Assembly: GCA_012861695.1 (NCBI GenBank)
Contig: JAAOOA010000002.1
Location: 19,767,803-19,831,802, forward strand
Length of the DNA stretch: 64,000 bases
Source of the DNA: Trematomus loennbergii
Taxonomy: Eukaryota; Chordata; Actinopteri; Perciformes; Nototheniidae
Direction: 5' to 3'
The notes below the pieces were generated by a model. It was not told where the DNA came from and did no database searches. It saw only the letters and a program-made list of their open reading frames with translations. A program made the position numbers and the translations under genes. Below are positions 32,204 through 44,410 of this stretch, one piece after another. Each line of letters starts with the position of its first letter. Positions within the stretch are counted from its first letter, which is position 1.

Positions 32204-32208
32204 ATAAG
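32204..32208 (-). other. 3' core of copy 3 (CTTAT, minus strand)
   Basis: Read on the minus strand, the 3' end of copy 3 (GAGCATTCC) is followed by CTTAT and then CACCAC, the same core as in the other copies. Confidence 0.6.
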
Positions 32209-32540
32209 GGAATGCTCTGGTTTTCGGACAAAATTAACATGTGACATCCCGTCACTGGACGTACTTCGTCTCACTGGAATAGTAACGGTCATAGTCAATA
32301 TAAAATCGTCCCCATGTATCCGGCCAATGACGGGAGAGTTTGAAAGAGACAAACACTGTTCCATACATTTAAAAACACTTAAACAATTAAACAATGTTTA
32401 CCCCAGGATTCAGGCATCTTCCCTGGCTTGTAAAGTGCAGTTTATGCGCCTTGGAGGTATTGCACTATTTACAAAATGTATACCCAGGATTCTGGCCCCT
32501 TCCCTGGCTTGTAAAGTGCAGTTGTAAAGTCTTGTTAGAA
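32209..32540 (-). repeat. 3' subterminal region of copy 3
   Basis: Reverse complement of the 3' tail of copies 1 and 2, with two 80-bp-type units at about 32405-32525. Confidence 0.7.
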
Positions 32541-33850
32541 ACTGTGAATCTGTTTAATGCAGGCAGCAGAGACACTGCTTTTAGCGGGGTCTCAGAGAGC
32601 CAGACACCCAGGGTACAGCACCTCGCTGTCTTACCCAGAAAACAGGGCTCTGATCAGGGCTAAAGTAATGTTATAAACTGGTGAATCTGTTTAAATGCAG
32701 GAGACCTCCAGCAGAAGTCCCTAACAGTGGGTCTCTGGTTATTTCAAGCTCCAGGGAGAGACCAGGGGAAAATCACCTGTCTGTGCCCGCTCAACAGACC
32801 CCCAAAGTACGGACTCATGAACCTCCAGCATGGCCTCCTAACAGTGGGACTGTATTTCAGACCTCCAGGGCGGAGACCGTGAAAATCACCTCTCTCTGCC
32901 CGCTCAAAGAGCACCGAAAGACGGATTAATTACCTCCAGCACCCGGCGAGCTCCATTGTGAAATATTGCTACTAATCCATAACTTTTGATAACAAGCTCT
33001 GTTCGGACTCATGACCTCCAGGATGGCTCCCTAACAGTGGGACTCTGTGCATTTCACAGCTCCAGGAGAGACCAGGGGAAAATCACCTCTCTCTGCCCGC
33101 TCACAGAGCACCGAAAGACGGACTAGAGACCTCCAGGATGGCTCCCTAACAGTGGGACTCTGTGCATTTCACAGCTCCAGGAGAGACCAGGGGAAAATCA
33201 CCTCTCTCTGCCCGCTACAGACCCCCAAAGTACGGACTCATGACCTCCAGGATGGCTCCCTAACAGTGGGACTCTGTGCATTTCACAGCTCCAGGAGAGA
33301 CCAGGGGAAAATCACCTCTCTCTGCCCGCTCACAGAGCACCGACAGACGGACTAGAGACCTCCAGGATGGCTCCCTAACAGTGGACTCTGTGCATTTCAC
33401 AGCTCCAGAGAGACCAGGGGAAAATCACCTCTCTCTGCCCGCTCACAGACCCCCAAAGTACGGACTCATGACCTCCAGGATGGCTCCCTAACAGTGGGAC
33501 TCTGTGCATTTCACAGCTCCAGCAGAGACCAGGGGAAATCACCTCTTTTTGCCGCTCACAGAGCACCGAAAGACGGACTAGAGACCTCCAGGATGGCTCC
33601 CTAACAGTGGGACTCTGTGCATTTCACAGCTCCAGCAGAGACCAGGGGAAAATCACCTCTTTTTGCCCGCTCACAGAGCACCGAAAGACGGACTAGAGAC
33701 CTCCAGCATGGCTCCCTAACAGTGGGACTCTGTGCATTTCACAGCTCCAGGAGAGACCAGGGGAAATCACCTGTCTGTGCCCGCTCACAGGCCCCGAAGG
33801 ACGGACTCATGACCTCCAGCATGTCCCCATAACAGTGGGACCTCCATAAC
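32541..33850 (-). repeat. Arrays G and F of copy 3
   Basis: One or two G units are followed by about seven F units of 115 bp. The GATTCGCCGATGGTACCGTT block of copies 1 and 2 is missing, although the neighbouring AATATTGCTACTAATCCATA segment (about 32965) remains, so a deletion occurred near 33004. Confidence 0.8.
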
Positions 33851-33899
33851 CTTGCACACCCTGAGTCCCCGGGCCCCCACACTTAAGCACTCCCCCACG

Positions 33900-34290
33900 G
33901 ACTAAACACAGGTATTCACACCCACCAGAACCTCGTGCCCCTGGTGACCCTAAAGGGGGTGGATTTTGTGGTGCTTCTATGTCCGCCCATCAGCATCCAT
34001 AGTCGGCCTTCTTCACGGCACCACCACCCCTTCTGTTGAGGGTATTCTCGTGCCCCTGGTGACCCTAAAGGGGGTGGATTTTGTGGTGCTTCTATGTCCG
34101 CCATCAGCATCCATAGTCGGCCTTCTTCACGGCACCACCACCCCTTCTGTGGAGGGTATTCTCGTGCCCCTGGTGACCCTAAAGGGGTGGATTTTGTGGT
34201 GCTTCTATGTCCGCCCATCAGCATCCATAGTCGGCCTTCTTCACGGCACCACCACCCCCTTCTGGCTGGAGGTTAAAACACTTTAACTTT
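33900..34290 (-). repeat. Array E of copy 3
   Basis: Three 115-bp units in reverse orientation. Confidence 0.9.
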
Positions 34291-34434
34291 GTTCACCCTC
34301 CTCTGGCTTACACCTCCTCCGCCAACACTTGAGCGCTCATCACAGGGTTCAGCACCCCGGTGCTGATGGAAAGTGGCACTTTATCTGCCCTGGTAACCAT
34401 CAAGGTTATTGTTTTTTTTATTTTTTTTTTTTAT

Positions 34435-34440
34435 TTTATT
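34435..34440 (-). promoter_or_regulatory. Candidate polyadenylation signal, copy 3
   Basis: AATAAA on the minus strand in the same position relative to the gene as in copies 1 and 2, followed by an A-rich run. Confidence 0.4.
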
Positions 34441-34599
34441 TGAACACACACCCTAAAACATCAACCACACACCCTAAAACATCAACTATTTACCGTTGCA
34501 GTAACAAAATGACAGTACACACAGACTAAAACATCAACTATTTACACGTACTACTGCTGCTATAACAGTACTACTAAATTTCTTAACCTACGTTTTAAA

Positions 34600-35015
34600 G
34601 TGCAGTTATGCGCCCTGGAGGTGTTGCACTATTAACAAAATGTATGCCCAGGATTCTGGCACCTTCCCTGGCTTGTAAAGTGCAGTTATGCGCCCTGGAG
34701 GTGTTGCACTATTAACAAAATGTATGCCCAGGATTCTGGCACCTTCCCTGGCTTGTAAAGTGCAGTTATGCGCCCTGGAGGTGTTGCACTATTAACAAAA
34801 TGTATGCCCAGGATTCTGGCACCTTCCCTGGCTTGTAAAGTGCAGTTATGCGCCCTGGAGGTGTTGCACTATTAACAAAATGTATGCCCAGGATTCTGGC
34901 ACCTTCCCTGGCTTGTAAAGTGCAGTTATGCGCCCTGGAGATATTGTACTATTTACAAAATGTATACACAGGATTATAATAATAATTATATACACGGTAT
35001 ACATATTCACAATGT
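34600..35015 (-). repeat. Array D of copy 3
   Basis: About four 80-bp units, plus one diverged unit next to the gene and a TA-rich stretch near 34970-35005 that copies 1 and 2 lack. Confidence 0.9.
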
Positions 35016-37869
35016 TTAGCGGGATTCAGGGGACCAAAGGCGTCTAATTCTTACGGTGCACCAGGGCAAACAGGTTGAGTCCACGGCCCCTGCCCCATCA
35101 TCAGGAGTGTCAACCAGCCCCGGTCCCGACTTCATTGGCCTCTTTCCCTCCCGCTTCCGCTTCCGCTGCTGCTGCCGCTCCAATGACCCATCAGGTGAAG
35201 ATGATGGAGCAGTACTGTTATAGCAGCCCTCTTCGGAGGTCTCCCCATCTGACAGCGGTAGACATCCTTCTGATGATGATGCAGCTGCTGCCGCATCTGA
35301 TGACGCCCTGAACATGGAGCGGATTCTCAATGCCTCCTTTATTCCCGGCGCATTCGCGTAGAACCGGTCCGCCGTGGTTACGTCGTGACACATAACCTGG
35401 CGAGAATCGACCGGCTTTCTGGATCTTGGTGATGCTTGATATTGTCAGCCAGGGCAGTGCGCAGGATTGTGAAGGTGACGGCTGTTTCTAGCCCAGCATC
35501 AGCCCATGCCCTCTTCAAGTGAGCGTTCAGGTTCTTGGAGGCCCGATTCCCCCTTGTGAAAAGGAAGAATTCATTCTGAGGACCCAGCAATACCTTTTTA
35601 ATCCCCATCCACCGCATGACCCAGCTAAACTCCTCTACTGTAAGCGCCAGCTGTGCTTCGCCATATGTCTTGGCCGTCTTGTGATCCTGCACATGGATGA
35701 TGTAGCCCTCAGCAGTTCCCCTTATGGCTGCCTCTAAGACCTCACTGTTTTTCATGTTTGCGTACACGCCCGTACGGTGGCCATACAGGAGGCTCCAATG
35801 GAGGGTGAGATAGCCATAGAGAAGCTTCTGGGTGGTTGAGGTCGGCGTGCCGGCCATCAGGTCGAGGAGCTCCGGGATGCGCTTCTCAGCGGCCGCCATG
35901 GCGGCGAGAAGCTCCGCCTGGCTCGGCAGACGATCCAGTTTGTTCCTCTTCACCTTAAACTGATGTAGAGTGACTGCCTTATTCAAGTGTTTCATGTTGG
36001 CTTTCACCTCTCTCATTATGTGGGTCATATCAGACTGGGTGAGCTTGCACCCCCGGGGCTTTGACTCAGACATGTACCCCATGAACTGGTGCACATTCTT
36101 CAGGAAGAACTCTGATGTTGTGACTGCCCGGCCCGGCTTTACAATATACTCGCTCCAGCCACGGATCATCTTCATGTTTCTTAGGAACAGCCAGTCTGAC
36201 AGGCGGTTAACACCATGGGCCATGTATACTATGAAGTTCTTTATCCGGCTGATCTTCGACACAACATTGTCTTTCTGTTTTACTGTCGGAGCGACACCCA
36301 AACAATGATCCAAGTATGTCTGAAGGTACGCCTCCATGCTTCTAGGCAACGTGATTTCACGCATGGTATTCCCCGTCCACACCCAGTGGACCAGTAATTT
36401 GAGGGAGAGGGCAAGTCATTAGCCAGCTTAGAGGCACGGGTCTTCCGGCATACAGGGGTCTCGCTACCGGAGGCTACTGCAAACATGACAGTTTCCACCG
36501 GGGTCTTCACAGGGGTCTCGCTACCGGAGGCTACTGCAAACATGACAGTTTCCACCGGGGTCTTCACAGGGGTCTCGCTACCGGAGGCTACTGCAAACAT
36601 GACAGTTTCCACCGGGGTCTTCACAGGGGTCTCGCTACCGGAGGCTACTGCAAACATGACAGTTTCCACCGGGGTCTTCACAGGGGTCTCGCTACCGGAG
36701 GCTACTGCAAACATGACAGTTTCCACCGGGGTCTTCACAGGGGTCTCGCTACCGGAGGCTACTGCAAACATGACAGTTTCCACCGGGGTCTTCACAGGCG
36801 TCTCGCTACCGGAGGAAACTGGTAATATGACAGTCTTCACTGGGCTCTTCACAGGGTTCTTGACCGGTCTCTTTCCACCGGAGGCTACTGCAAGCATTAC
36901 AGTCTTCACTTGGCTCTTCACAGGGTTCTTTACCGGTGTCTTCCCACCGGAGGCTACTGCAAGCATGACAGTCTTCACCGGGCTCCTCACAGGGGTCCCG
37001 CTACCGGAGGTTACTGGGGAATGCATGACAGTCTTCACCGGGGTCTTCACAGGGGTCCCGCTACCGGAGGTTACTGGGGAATGCATGACAGTCTTCACCG
37101 GGGTCTTCACAGGGGTCCCGCTACCGGAGGTTACTGGGGAATGCATGACAGTCTTCACCGGGGTCTTCACAGGGGTCCCGCTACCGGAGGTTACTGGGGA
37201 CTGCATGACAGTCTTCACCGGGGTCTTCACAGGGGTATTGCTGCCTGAGGCTACTGTGTTTATGCCGGAGGTACTTGGGATTGCCAGGCCCTTAAATCGT
37301 ATACATTCGTCCTCTTCCTCAAGAACAGCAGCACTCTGCTTCCTGGGTTTTAGCTCCTTTTTCAGCCTGGAGCGCAGGGTCTTCACCTCATCATTGAGGG
37401 CATCCTTCTGAGCCCTCAATGCCACATTTTCCAGCATCACCTGCCTGCAGTCCTCGTTGTCACACTCGGTATGTGGGGAGAAGGGTGGAGGGTGCCCGGG
37501 GTATTCCCCCTCATTGTCTATATCCAATGATGTAGCCATTCCAATGATGGGGTTAGTCTCACGGAGGTCATGGAGCAACTGCAGTGCCACACTATGCTTC
37601 AGCCTTGCCATGACCTGCTGTGCCTCATGTCGGGACAACTCAGGGTGGTCATGTTTTACATGACGGTCCAGTCTCTTCCCAGCGTACGAACACCCAGCGA
37701 TGGGACAGGGTTTGGTCCGAACATTTATCCTTCCACTGGCTATTTTCAGGAGGATTCCCCTCTCCTCCAAGTTCCGCACTGCATGCTTGTGCTTAAGGTG
37801 TTTGTTCAATGCCAGATAGAAGAGTCTGCACACCGGGCATTCAGATGACATCCTTACTGAAACACACAT
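35016..37869 (-). pseudogene. Zinc-finger tyrosine recombinase, copy 3 (two frameshifts)
   Basis: This is the mirror copy of the recombinase gene, with the start ATG at 37869-37867 and the stop at 35016. Two single-base losses break it, one in a run of five G reduced to four (about 36370) and one in a run of three T reduced to two (about 35394). The first falls just before the recombinase domain and the second between R766 and H791, so no full catalytic domain can be made. The repeat segment has two more 57-bp units than copies 1 and 2 (six VETVM repeats against four), and the serine-rich tail lost 18 bp. Both frameshifts are in homopolymers, so sequencing error should be excluded before calling it dead. 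Confidence 0.8.
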
Positions 37870-37904
37870 AATGAATTTGATCAAAATGATGTTATAGTTC
37901 TCCG

Positions 37905-37910
37905 TTTATA
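37905..37910 (-). promoter_or_regulatory. TATA box of the recombinase gene, copy 3
   Basis: TATAAA on the minus strand, same spacing to the ATG as in copies 1 and 2. Confidence 0.45.
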
Positions 37911-38338
37911 TGCGTTAGCGTGAGCGGTGGTTGCGACACTGGGTCCGATGCATCAATTCATGGTGCATGGACGAAGGGAAGTATTGGGTTACCACCGGGT
38001 CAGATGGTCCCACTTCCGCACCAACGCGGGGCTGGTGATGGCAACATTGGGTCCGATGCATCCATACATGGTGCCCCGACCATGAGAGGGTTTGGGGTAC
38101 CCCGGAACCAGGCACCACCCCAGCAGGAAACGGGTTGTATGGTCAAAGGAGGAAAGAGTGATAGAACCGGGGTAAAGCAAAGAAAGTGTCCGACAATAGT
38201 GACTTGTGAGGCGGCCAGAGAGTCTGTCATATCTCGGTCCTATCCTCCAGGCAACGCTGTGGCCAAAACTGGGCTAAAAACAAAAAAAACTAAAAAATAT
38301 TTCATCCAGGGAAATTTGGGTGAAAATGAAAAAAAAGT

Positions 38339-38905
38339 ACCCGGAAATAGTGCTTCATTAGCCAGCAGCAGTCCCCTGTCGACTCATGTGACATTCCTCC
38401 AGGGTTACATAGAACCAGGGTGTGGGGTCCGAGCCATCTCCGAGACATCTCTAGTCCATGTTGATAATGGGGGAAATGTACCCCAAAATAGTCCTTCATT
38501 AGCCAGCAGCAGTCCCCTGTCGACTCATGTGACATTCCTCCAGGGTTACATAGAACCAGGGTGTGGGGTCCGAGCCATCTCCGAGACATCTCTAGTCCGT
38601 GTTGATAATGGGGGAAATGTACCCCAAAATAGTCCTTCATTAGCCAGCAGCAGTCCCCTGTCGACTCATGTGACATTCCTCCAGGGTTACATAGAACCAG
38701 GGTGTGGGGTCCGAGCCATCTCCGAGACATCTCTAGTCCGTGTTGATAATGGGGGAAATGTACCCCAAAATAGTCCTTCATTAGCCAGCAGCAGTCCCCT
38801 GTCGACTCATGTGACATTCCTCCAGGGTTACATAGAACCAGGGTGTGGGGTCCGAGCCATCTCCGAGACATCTCTAGTCCGTGTTGATAATGAGGTACCC
38901 CAAAA
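38339..38905 (-). repeat. Array C of copy 3
   Basis: Four 141-bp units in reverse orientation. The plus-strand frame 37920-38918 that runs through it is a repeat artefact. Confidence 0.9.
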
Positions 38906-38929
38906 AAGTGCATCATGACTCAGCAATCA

Positions 38930-39800
38930 TCACACTCAACTTTGGTGAGAACCGGGGAAAGGGGTCAAAATGTAAAAATTATACCCCAAAACAGTGTCTC
39001 ATGACCCCGCAGGAGTCCCCCGCGGACTCCCCTGACATTCCTCCATGGTGAATCACCCAACTCAACTTTGGTGAGAACCGGGGAAAGGGGTCAAAATGTA
39101 AAAAATATACCCCAAAACAGTGCCTCATGACCCCGCAGGAGTCCCCCGCGGACTCCCCTGACATTCCTCCATGGTGAAATCATCCAACTCAACTTTGGTG
39201 AGAACCGGGGAAAGGGGTCAAAATGGAAAAATTGTACCCCAAAATAGTGCCTCATGACCCCGCAAGAGTCCCCCGCGGACTCCCCTGACATTCCTCCATG
39301 GTGGAAATCATCCAACTCAACTTTGGTGGAACCGGGGAAAGGGGTCAAAATGGAAAAATTGTACCCCAAAATAGTGCCTCATGACCCCGCAAGAGTCCCC
39401 CGCGGACTCCCCTGACATTCCTCCATGGTGGAAATCATCCAACTCAACTTTGGTGAAAACCGGGGAAAGGGGTCAAAATGTAAAAATTATACCCCAAAAT
39501 AGTGCCTCAAAATCGGGTAGAGTCACCGGGAAAGTGCCCTCGCATTCCTCCAGGGCTCAAAATGTCGCACTTAAACTATTTGGAGAACCGGGAAAATGTA
39601 AAAAATACATCCCAAAATAGTGCCTCATAATCGGGTAGAGTCACCTGCAAAAGTGCCCTCGCATTCCTCCAGGGCTCAAAATGTCGCACTTAAACTATTT
39701 GGAGAACCGGAAAATGTAAAAAATACATCCCAAAATAGTGCCTCATAATCAATAGAGTCACCTGCAAAAGTGCCCTCGCATTCCTCCATGTCGAACTTAA
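38930..39800 (-). repeat. Array B of copy 3
   Basis: About four 128-bp units and then diverged GGAGGAATG units. The palindrome centre is altered in several units (CCATGGTGG instead of CCATGGAGG). Confidence 0.85.
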
Positions 39801-40099
39801 AGTATTGGGAGAACCAGGCTGGGGGGTCTTGAGGCACAAAATGAGGCCCACTCAGAGTGCTTGGTGAGCGGATACATTCTTCCATGATTTCCAACAGCCG
39901 TATTTTTTCTGAGTCCACCCAAAAACTGGGTTTCTGATTTCGTGCGGAAGGTAGTCTGAAAATTATGGATGAATCTTTTTGACAGAGAAGTGGAAATGAA
40001 GCCCAGGGACTTTTTCCCCTTCTCCGTTGTACCAACCATCGGAGAAGGGGAAAAATCGGCCCGAAGCGCCAAACACCTGGCCACTCTCCCGTTGGCACT

Positions 40100-40710
40100 T
40101 AGAAAAAATTTGACAATTTTTCAAAACTTCATTTTTGATTATTTTAAGATATAATTAAGCGTTTTCTTCACTTTTTTTTGCTTTCCACGGGTGGGGGCGC
40201 CTGGCAGGCCGCCTATGAGCACCCAAATTCGGCCTGGATCATCCAGGATTTGTGGGAAAAAATCCATAAACTGACTAAATCACCCAGAGAGGTCCCCTAC
40301 CTAGCCCAAATATATATAATACAAATACATTTAAATAGTAAAAGGTGCACTTGTGCTCTGCATTACCCGGAATTTTATTTTCATAGCCCCATGATAGTGA
40401 TTAAAAATCATTTTCATGGGAAAAAGTGTTAAAACGCCTGATTAAATTATATGCAGGACCCCAGTGAGCTCCAGACTATGTGCATTGTGTTGGGGAACCA
40501 TATAAATGATAGAATAAATGCATTTAAATGCAAAAATAATGATTTAAAATCATTTTAGGGGGACATTGTGGAGAGGAGCCTGAAAATGACTCTGCAGCAC
40601 CCCGGATAACTACCACTTCATCTGGTTTAAATGTGGTGGTGATAGTGGCATTAACTAGTACCCAGTACTGGGAGAGAACCAGGTTACAGCACATGTCTTT
40701 TCGACCCAGG
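40100..40710 (-). repeat. Single 453-bp-type unit and array-A edge of copy 3
   Basis: One unit equivalent to 9562-10014 in copy 1 lies next to the block holding CCCAGTACTGGGAGAGAACC. The duplication found in copies 1 and 2 is absent here. Confidence 0.8.
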
Positions 40711-40719
40711 AAAGATGCT

Positions 40720-41720
40720 CGAAACGTGGCTACAGCATAGTCACACTGTGGGGTAACATGTTTCAAATGACAGCACACTGCTGCTTGTTGGCAGGCTGAC
40801 TCACTTCACTTGTCTCACACACACCCAGGGGGGGAGAAAGAGGACACATTGACCCAGGAAAGAGTCCTCAAAACACAGTAAAAGTGTGTTAAACTGTGGG
40901 GGAACATGTTTCAAATGACAGCACACTGCTGCTTGTTGGCAGCTGACTCACTTCACTTGTCTCACACACACCCAGGGGGGGAGAAAGAGGACACATTGAC
41001 CCAGGAAAGAGTGCTCGAAAGGTGGCTACAGCATAGTCACAGTGTGGGGTAACATGTTTCAAATGACAGCACACTGCTGCTTGTTGGCAGGCTGACTCAC
41101 TTCACTTGTCTCACACACACCCAGGGGGGGAGAAGAGGACACATTGACCCAGGAAAGAGTGCTCGAAAGGTGGCTACAGCATAGTCCAGTGTGGGGTAAC
41201 ATGTTTCAAATGACACACTGCTGCTTGTTGGCAGGCTGACTCACTCACTTGTCTCACACACACCCAGGGGGGGATAAAGAGGACACATTGACCCAGGAAA
41301 GAGTGCTCGAAAGGTGGCTACAGCATAGCACAGTGTGGGGTAACATGTTTCAATGACAGCACAACTGCTGCTTGTTGGCAGCTGACTCACTTCACTTGTC
41401 TCACACACACCCAGGGGGGGGAGAAAGAGGACACATTGACCCAGGAAAGAGTGCTCGAAAGGTGGCTACAGCATAGTCACAGTGTGGGGTAACATGTTTC
41501 AAATGACAGCACACTGCTGCTTGTTGCAGGCTGACTCACTTCACTTGTCTCACACACCCAGGGGGGGAGAAAGAGGACACATTGACCCAGGAAGAGTGCT
41601 CGAAAGGTGGCTACAGCATAGTCACAGTGTGGGGGTAACATGTTTCAAATGACAGCACACTGCTGCTTGTTGGCAGGCTGACTCACTTCACTTGTCTCAC
41701 ACACACCCAGGGGGGGAAAG
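40720..41720 (-). repeat. Array A of copy 3
   Basis: About seven units with GCTGACTCACTTCACTTG (plus strand) at about 40795, 40942, 41090, 41235, 41383, 41529 and 41680. Several units have one-base gaps. Confidence 0.9.
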
Positions 41721-41870
41721 ATAACACTTGTACCCAGGAATAAGTCTTTGAAAGGCGGGGAAAAGTTGTTTGAAATAGTATAATACCTCCAGGCCGCTTA
41801 ACTGCACTTTACCACCCAGAAATAATGTTTAAATGGTCGGGGAAAGTATTTTTAAATGTCTGGAAGAGAG

Positions 41871-41992
41871 TTTTAGACAGTCATTTTGCACGAAATTATT
41901 TAACATAGACGCTCTCCTGAAAATGCACAGAATATGTGCTTTTTCAGGAGACCGTTAATGTTAAATGATTCTTGCAAAATGACTGGCTAAAA
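41871..41992. repeat. Long imperfect hairpin near the 5' end of copy 3
   Basis: Reverse complement of the hairpin at 7566-7688, with a single-base loss in one arm. Confidence 0.75.
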
Positions 41993-42186
41993 CCCCGGAA
42001 TAAATGTTTGAAAAGCTGGGAAAAGTTGTTAAAAATAGGCTGATATCTCCAGGGCGCATCACCAAAAATGTACAAGCCAGGGAAGATGCCTGAATCCCGG
42101 ATACTTAGGTCTGTCACTTAGGGTGACCGCACCACTCCGACGCTCCCGAGAGCGGACGTCCATTGTTTGTAAGGCACCTAAGAGGG

Positions 42187-42356
42187 AAAAGGGTTATTGG
42201 CGTTACCAAACTTGCTGGTACTTGTGTGCTCTCAATGTATCTGCTAAAAAAACAACTATTATTCAATTATTTCTAAAAAGATCATATCTTGAAACTTCTC
42301 TAACCAAAATCCATGGCCTATTTCCAAGTTCCTTTTATAATTAAAGCCAGCTAGTG
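42187..42356 (+). repeat. Third copy of the V2R-gene upstream flank
   Basis: AAAAGGGTTATTGGCGTTAC through GCCAGCTAGTGCTAG matches 51017-51194 and 62784-62946. It ends where GCTAG is followed by unrelated GC-rich DNA instead of DIRS sequence. It shows that copy 3 abuts a piece of the duplicated V2R region. Confidence 0.85.
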
Positions 42357-42567
42357 CTAGTGGAGCACGCGCGTGAACTGCGAGCGCCGGAGCCTTGCAG
42401 CGCCGGAACTGTGGCGCGCTTAATTGCGCCGCTTTTGCGCATCAGATGAGGCCCCCTCCACAAGATGAGGCCCCACGCAGTCTGCGTGATCTGCGTGTAG
42501 GGAGGGGCGGGCCTGGATGGTATGTTTTAGGTTTGGCAGCTTCAACTTCAGTAAACAGTTTTGTTTG
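42357..42567. other. GC-rich stretch, no gene seen
   Basis: Rich in CG, with GATGAGGCCCC repeated twice near 42445-42475. I see no open frame or element ends. Confidence 0.4.
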
Positions 42568-42571
42568 TTAA

Positions 42572-43734
42572 CCTCTTAAGCCCTGAGTCTGTTTTTCAGG
42601 TCTCAGGCTCCAAAATGACATTCCAAGAACAAATGACCATATCTTCCCTTCTAAAGGGTTAAATTAATAATCTTTATTCTCAAGTAATGATAAACCTGTG
42701 AGTTGGATGTAGAAAAGTCAGAATCAATATACATGTTTTTTATTTTAAAGAAAATTCAGATTTTACATAGTTAAATTATAGTGTCCTCCAAAAATTATTT
42801 TTTACTTATAGTGAAAACTACCCTTGGATGATGGGTTAGTAGACTACAAGCTTTAGGAATCCAAAGTACAACATATAATAAGAACCCTGTATCAAGATTG
42901 ATGCAAAACAAGTGAAATTTGACCTTTTTAGAGAGATTTAGCCAAAAAAAACCACTTCTGGGGTCATTTGGGTGGATTTGACCTATCTCTGGCCCCCCTT
43001 GCTCGATTTTGATGAATGAATCTCTTTATAACCGCTAGAGCCAATGGAATCGAGGGAAAGTTATATACACACCAAAACGTTAACAAATAAGGAGTGAGAG
43101 TGACGCGTTACCAAACCGGAAGCTGCAATACACTCTGGTGGCTACCATAGCACTTAACTTTTCCGCTCCGATTTTTACATAAAAAATGGAATTATGGATT
43201 ATAAATAATTTCTTCAAAGCACAGGTACATTATCAACCTATGGATCAACAGTTGTAGCATTTTTTTTTTTCGTTTTAATGCCATTGAACACGTATTTTGA
43301 CCTAATTGACAGCTACGGTGAGACGATCTGCCGTAAAAGCTCCGTAAAGGTACGTGTTGTGATGTCTGTGTTTGCTTCCCTGTCGCAAGTTCGGATCGCT
43401 CAGTGATGATACTATACCTAAATAATGAGTGGAGTCTCAGCTTTAAATCGGCTATATTGTATGTGCAGCTACGATAAGTAATAAGGGTATTTTTATCGTG
43501 AATTGTGTGCCGCAGTGCGTTAGAATGTTTTCGCTCAGGGGTCATTTAGACGCTTCTTATGAGACTTGTGTTTTGTTTTGGTAAAATGGTTCATATCTTC
43601 AGTTAGCTGAGATTCTTCCCGTTAATCTGGGGCTACACATTAATAGTTTCATAAATGTTAAGAAGCCCTGAGACATTATCTCGAAAAAAAAACGGTGGGA
43701 GGGGTCCAATGGGGGGACATGGGGGCTTAAGAGG
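42572..43734. mobile_element. piggyBac-like MITE with TTAA duplication
   Basis: The 1163-bp element starts CCTCTTAAGCCC and ends GGGCTTAAGAGG, and is flanked by TTAA at 42568-42571 and 43735-43738. TTAA duplications with CC(C)T-type ends are characteristic of piggyBac elements. It contains no transposase. A diverged reverse copy lies at about 57150-57997. Confidence 0.8.
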
Positions 43735-43738
43735 TTAA

Positions 43739-44305
43739 TAAATCTACCTAAGGATTAGATATAAAATGCATAAATAAAAAAGCATAACATTGATCCAAGG
43801 AAATGTGCAGTAGAGGAAGCTGATGGCCTCGGTAGCCATTCGGATCATGCCTTCTGCCTTGCCTTCCCTGAGCCAGCTAGCCCACCTACTTTCTGACTGA
43901 TCTTGTATTTTCTGAACCCTGTGAGCCTTCAGTTGACCTGTTGACCAGTAAGCCGACGTCCTTCGGCCATGTCTCAACATGTCTCACCTTGCCAGGACGT
44001 TCTTCCTAGAAGAAAGCATTCACCATGCCATCTTTGCGGATGCACAGCCAGATCATCAGTAGGCCATCTACTCTGACAGCCAGCCAGATCAGTCTTGACA
44101 CCTAAAATCAGATGACCATCTCTTCCAAATCATCGGTCAGCCTACCTGAGAGTTCCTGCACTGCTACTCTCAGTAGTTAAACAAATAGAGCATTATTAAT
44201 GTGCTAATGCACTTACACGTCAAACATAGGAAAACATTCAAAGGTCAGAGGGTTGCACACTTTTTATTCCTCCAAATGAAATAATTTTTATATCAACATG
44301 CACCA
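43739..44305. other. No recognisable feature
   Basis: AT-rich ends enclose a middle section with short CAG/CCAG-containing imperfect repeats (44040-44110). A 78-codon minus-strand frame has no recognisable domain. Confidence 0.4.
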
Positions 44306-44307
44306 GT

Positions 44308-44400
44308 GGCGAACCGTTAGGGCCTTCAAGGTATTCAGAGAATACCCTGGAACACTCAGATAAAACAAACAAAAAATCAATTTAATTACATAAATAAAAT
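44308..44400 (+). mobile_element. hAT-like terminal fragment
   Basis: CAGTGGCGAACCGTTAGGGC followed by GAATACCCTGGAAC resembles a hAT left end. The inverse pattern (GGCCCGGTAGTTCACTG, preceded by CCAGGGTATTC) occurs at about 56738-56779. The element is cut short before the next hAT element at 44411. Confidence 0.5.
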
Positions 44401-44410
44401 GTAATAAAAT

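Larger units (their letters stand above)
32209..42186 (-). mobile_element. Unrecognised tyrosine-recombinase element, copy 3 (inverted)
   Basis: A third copy, about 10.0 kb, lies in opposite orientation. All parts are present in mirror order: 3' tail, arrays G, F, E, the polyadenylation signal, array D, the broken gene, arrays C and B, one unit of the 453-bp repeat, array A and the hairpin 5' end finishing at CCCTCTTAGG (minus). It is more diverged, with many single-base gaps, one 453-bp unit instead of two, and fewer B units (about four). Its gene-side flank (42187 on) matches paralogous sequence at 51017 and 62784. Confidence 0.75.

Noticed and set aside
37920..38918. 332-codon plus-strand frame in copy 3
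   Set aside because: It runs through the upstream region and array C of the inverted element and mirrors the artefactual minus-strand frames of copies 1 and 2.
7371..42186. Maverick/Polinton or viral element interpretation
   Set aside because: There is no polymerase, integrase, packaging ATPase or capsid gene and no long terminal inverted repeat. The only gene is the recombinase.
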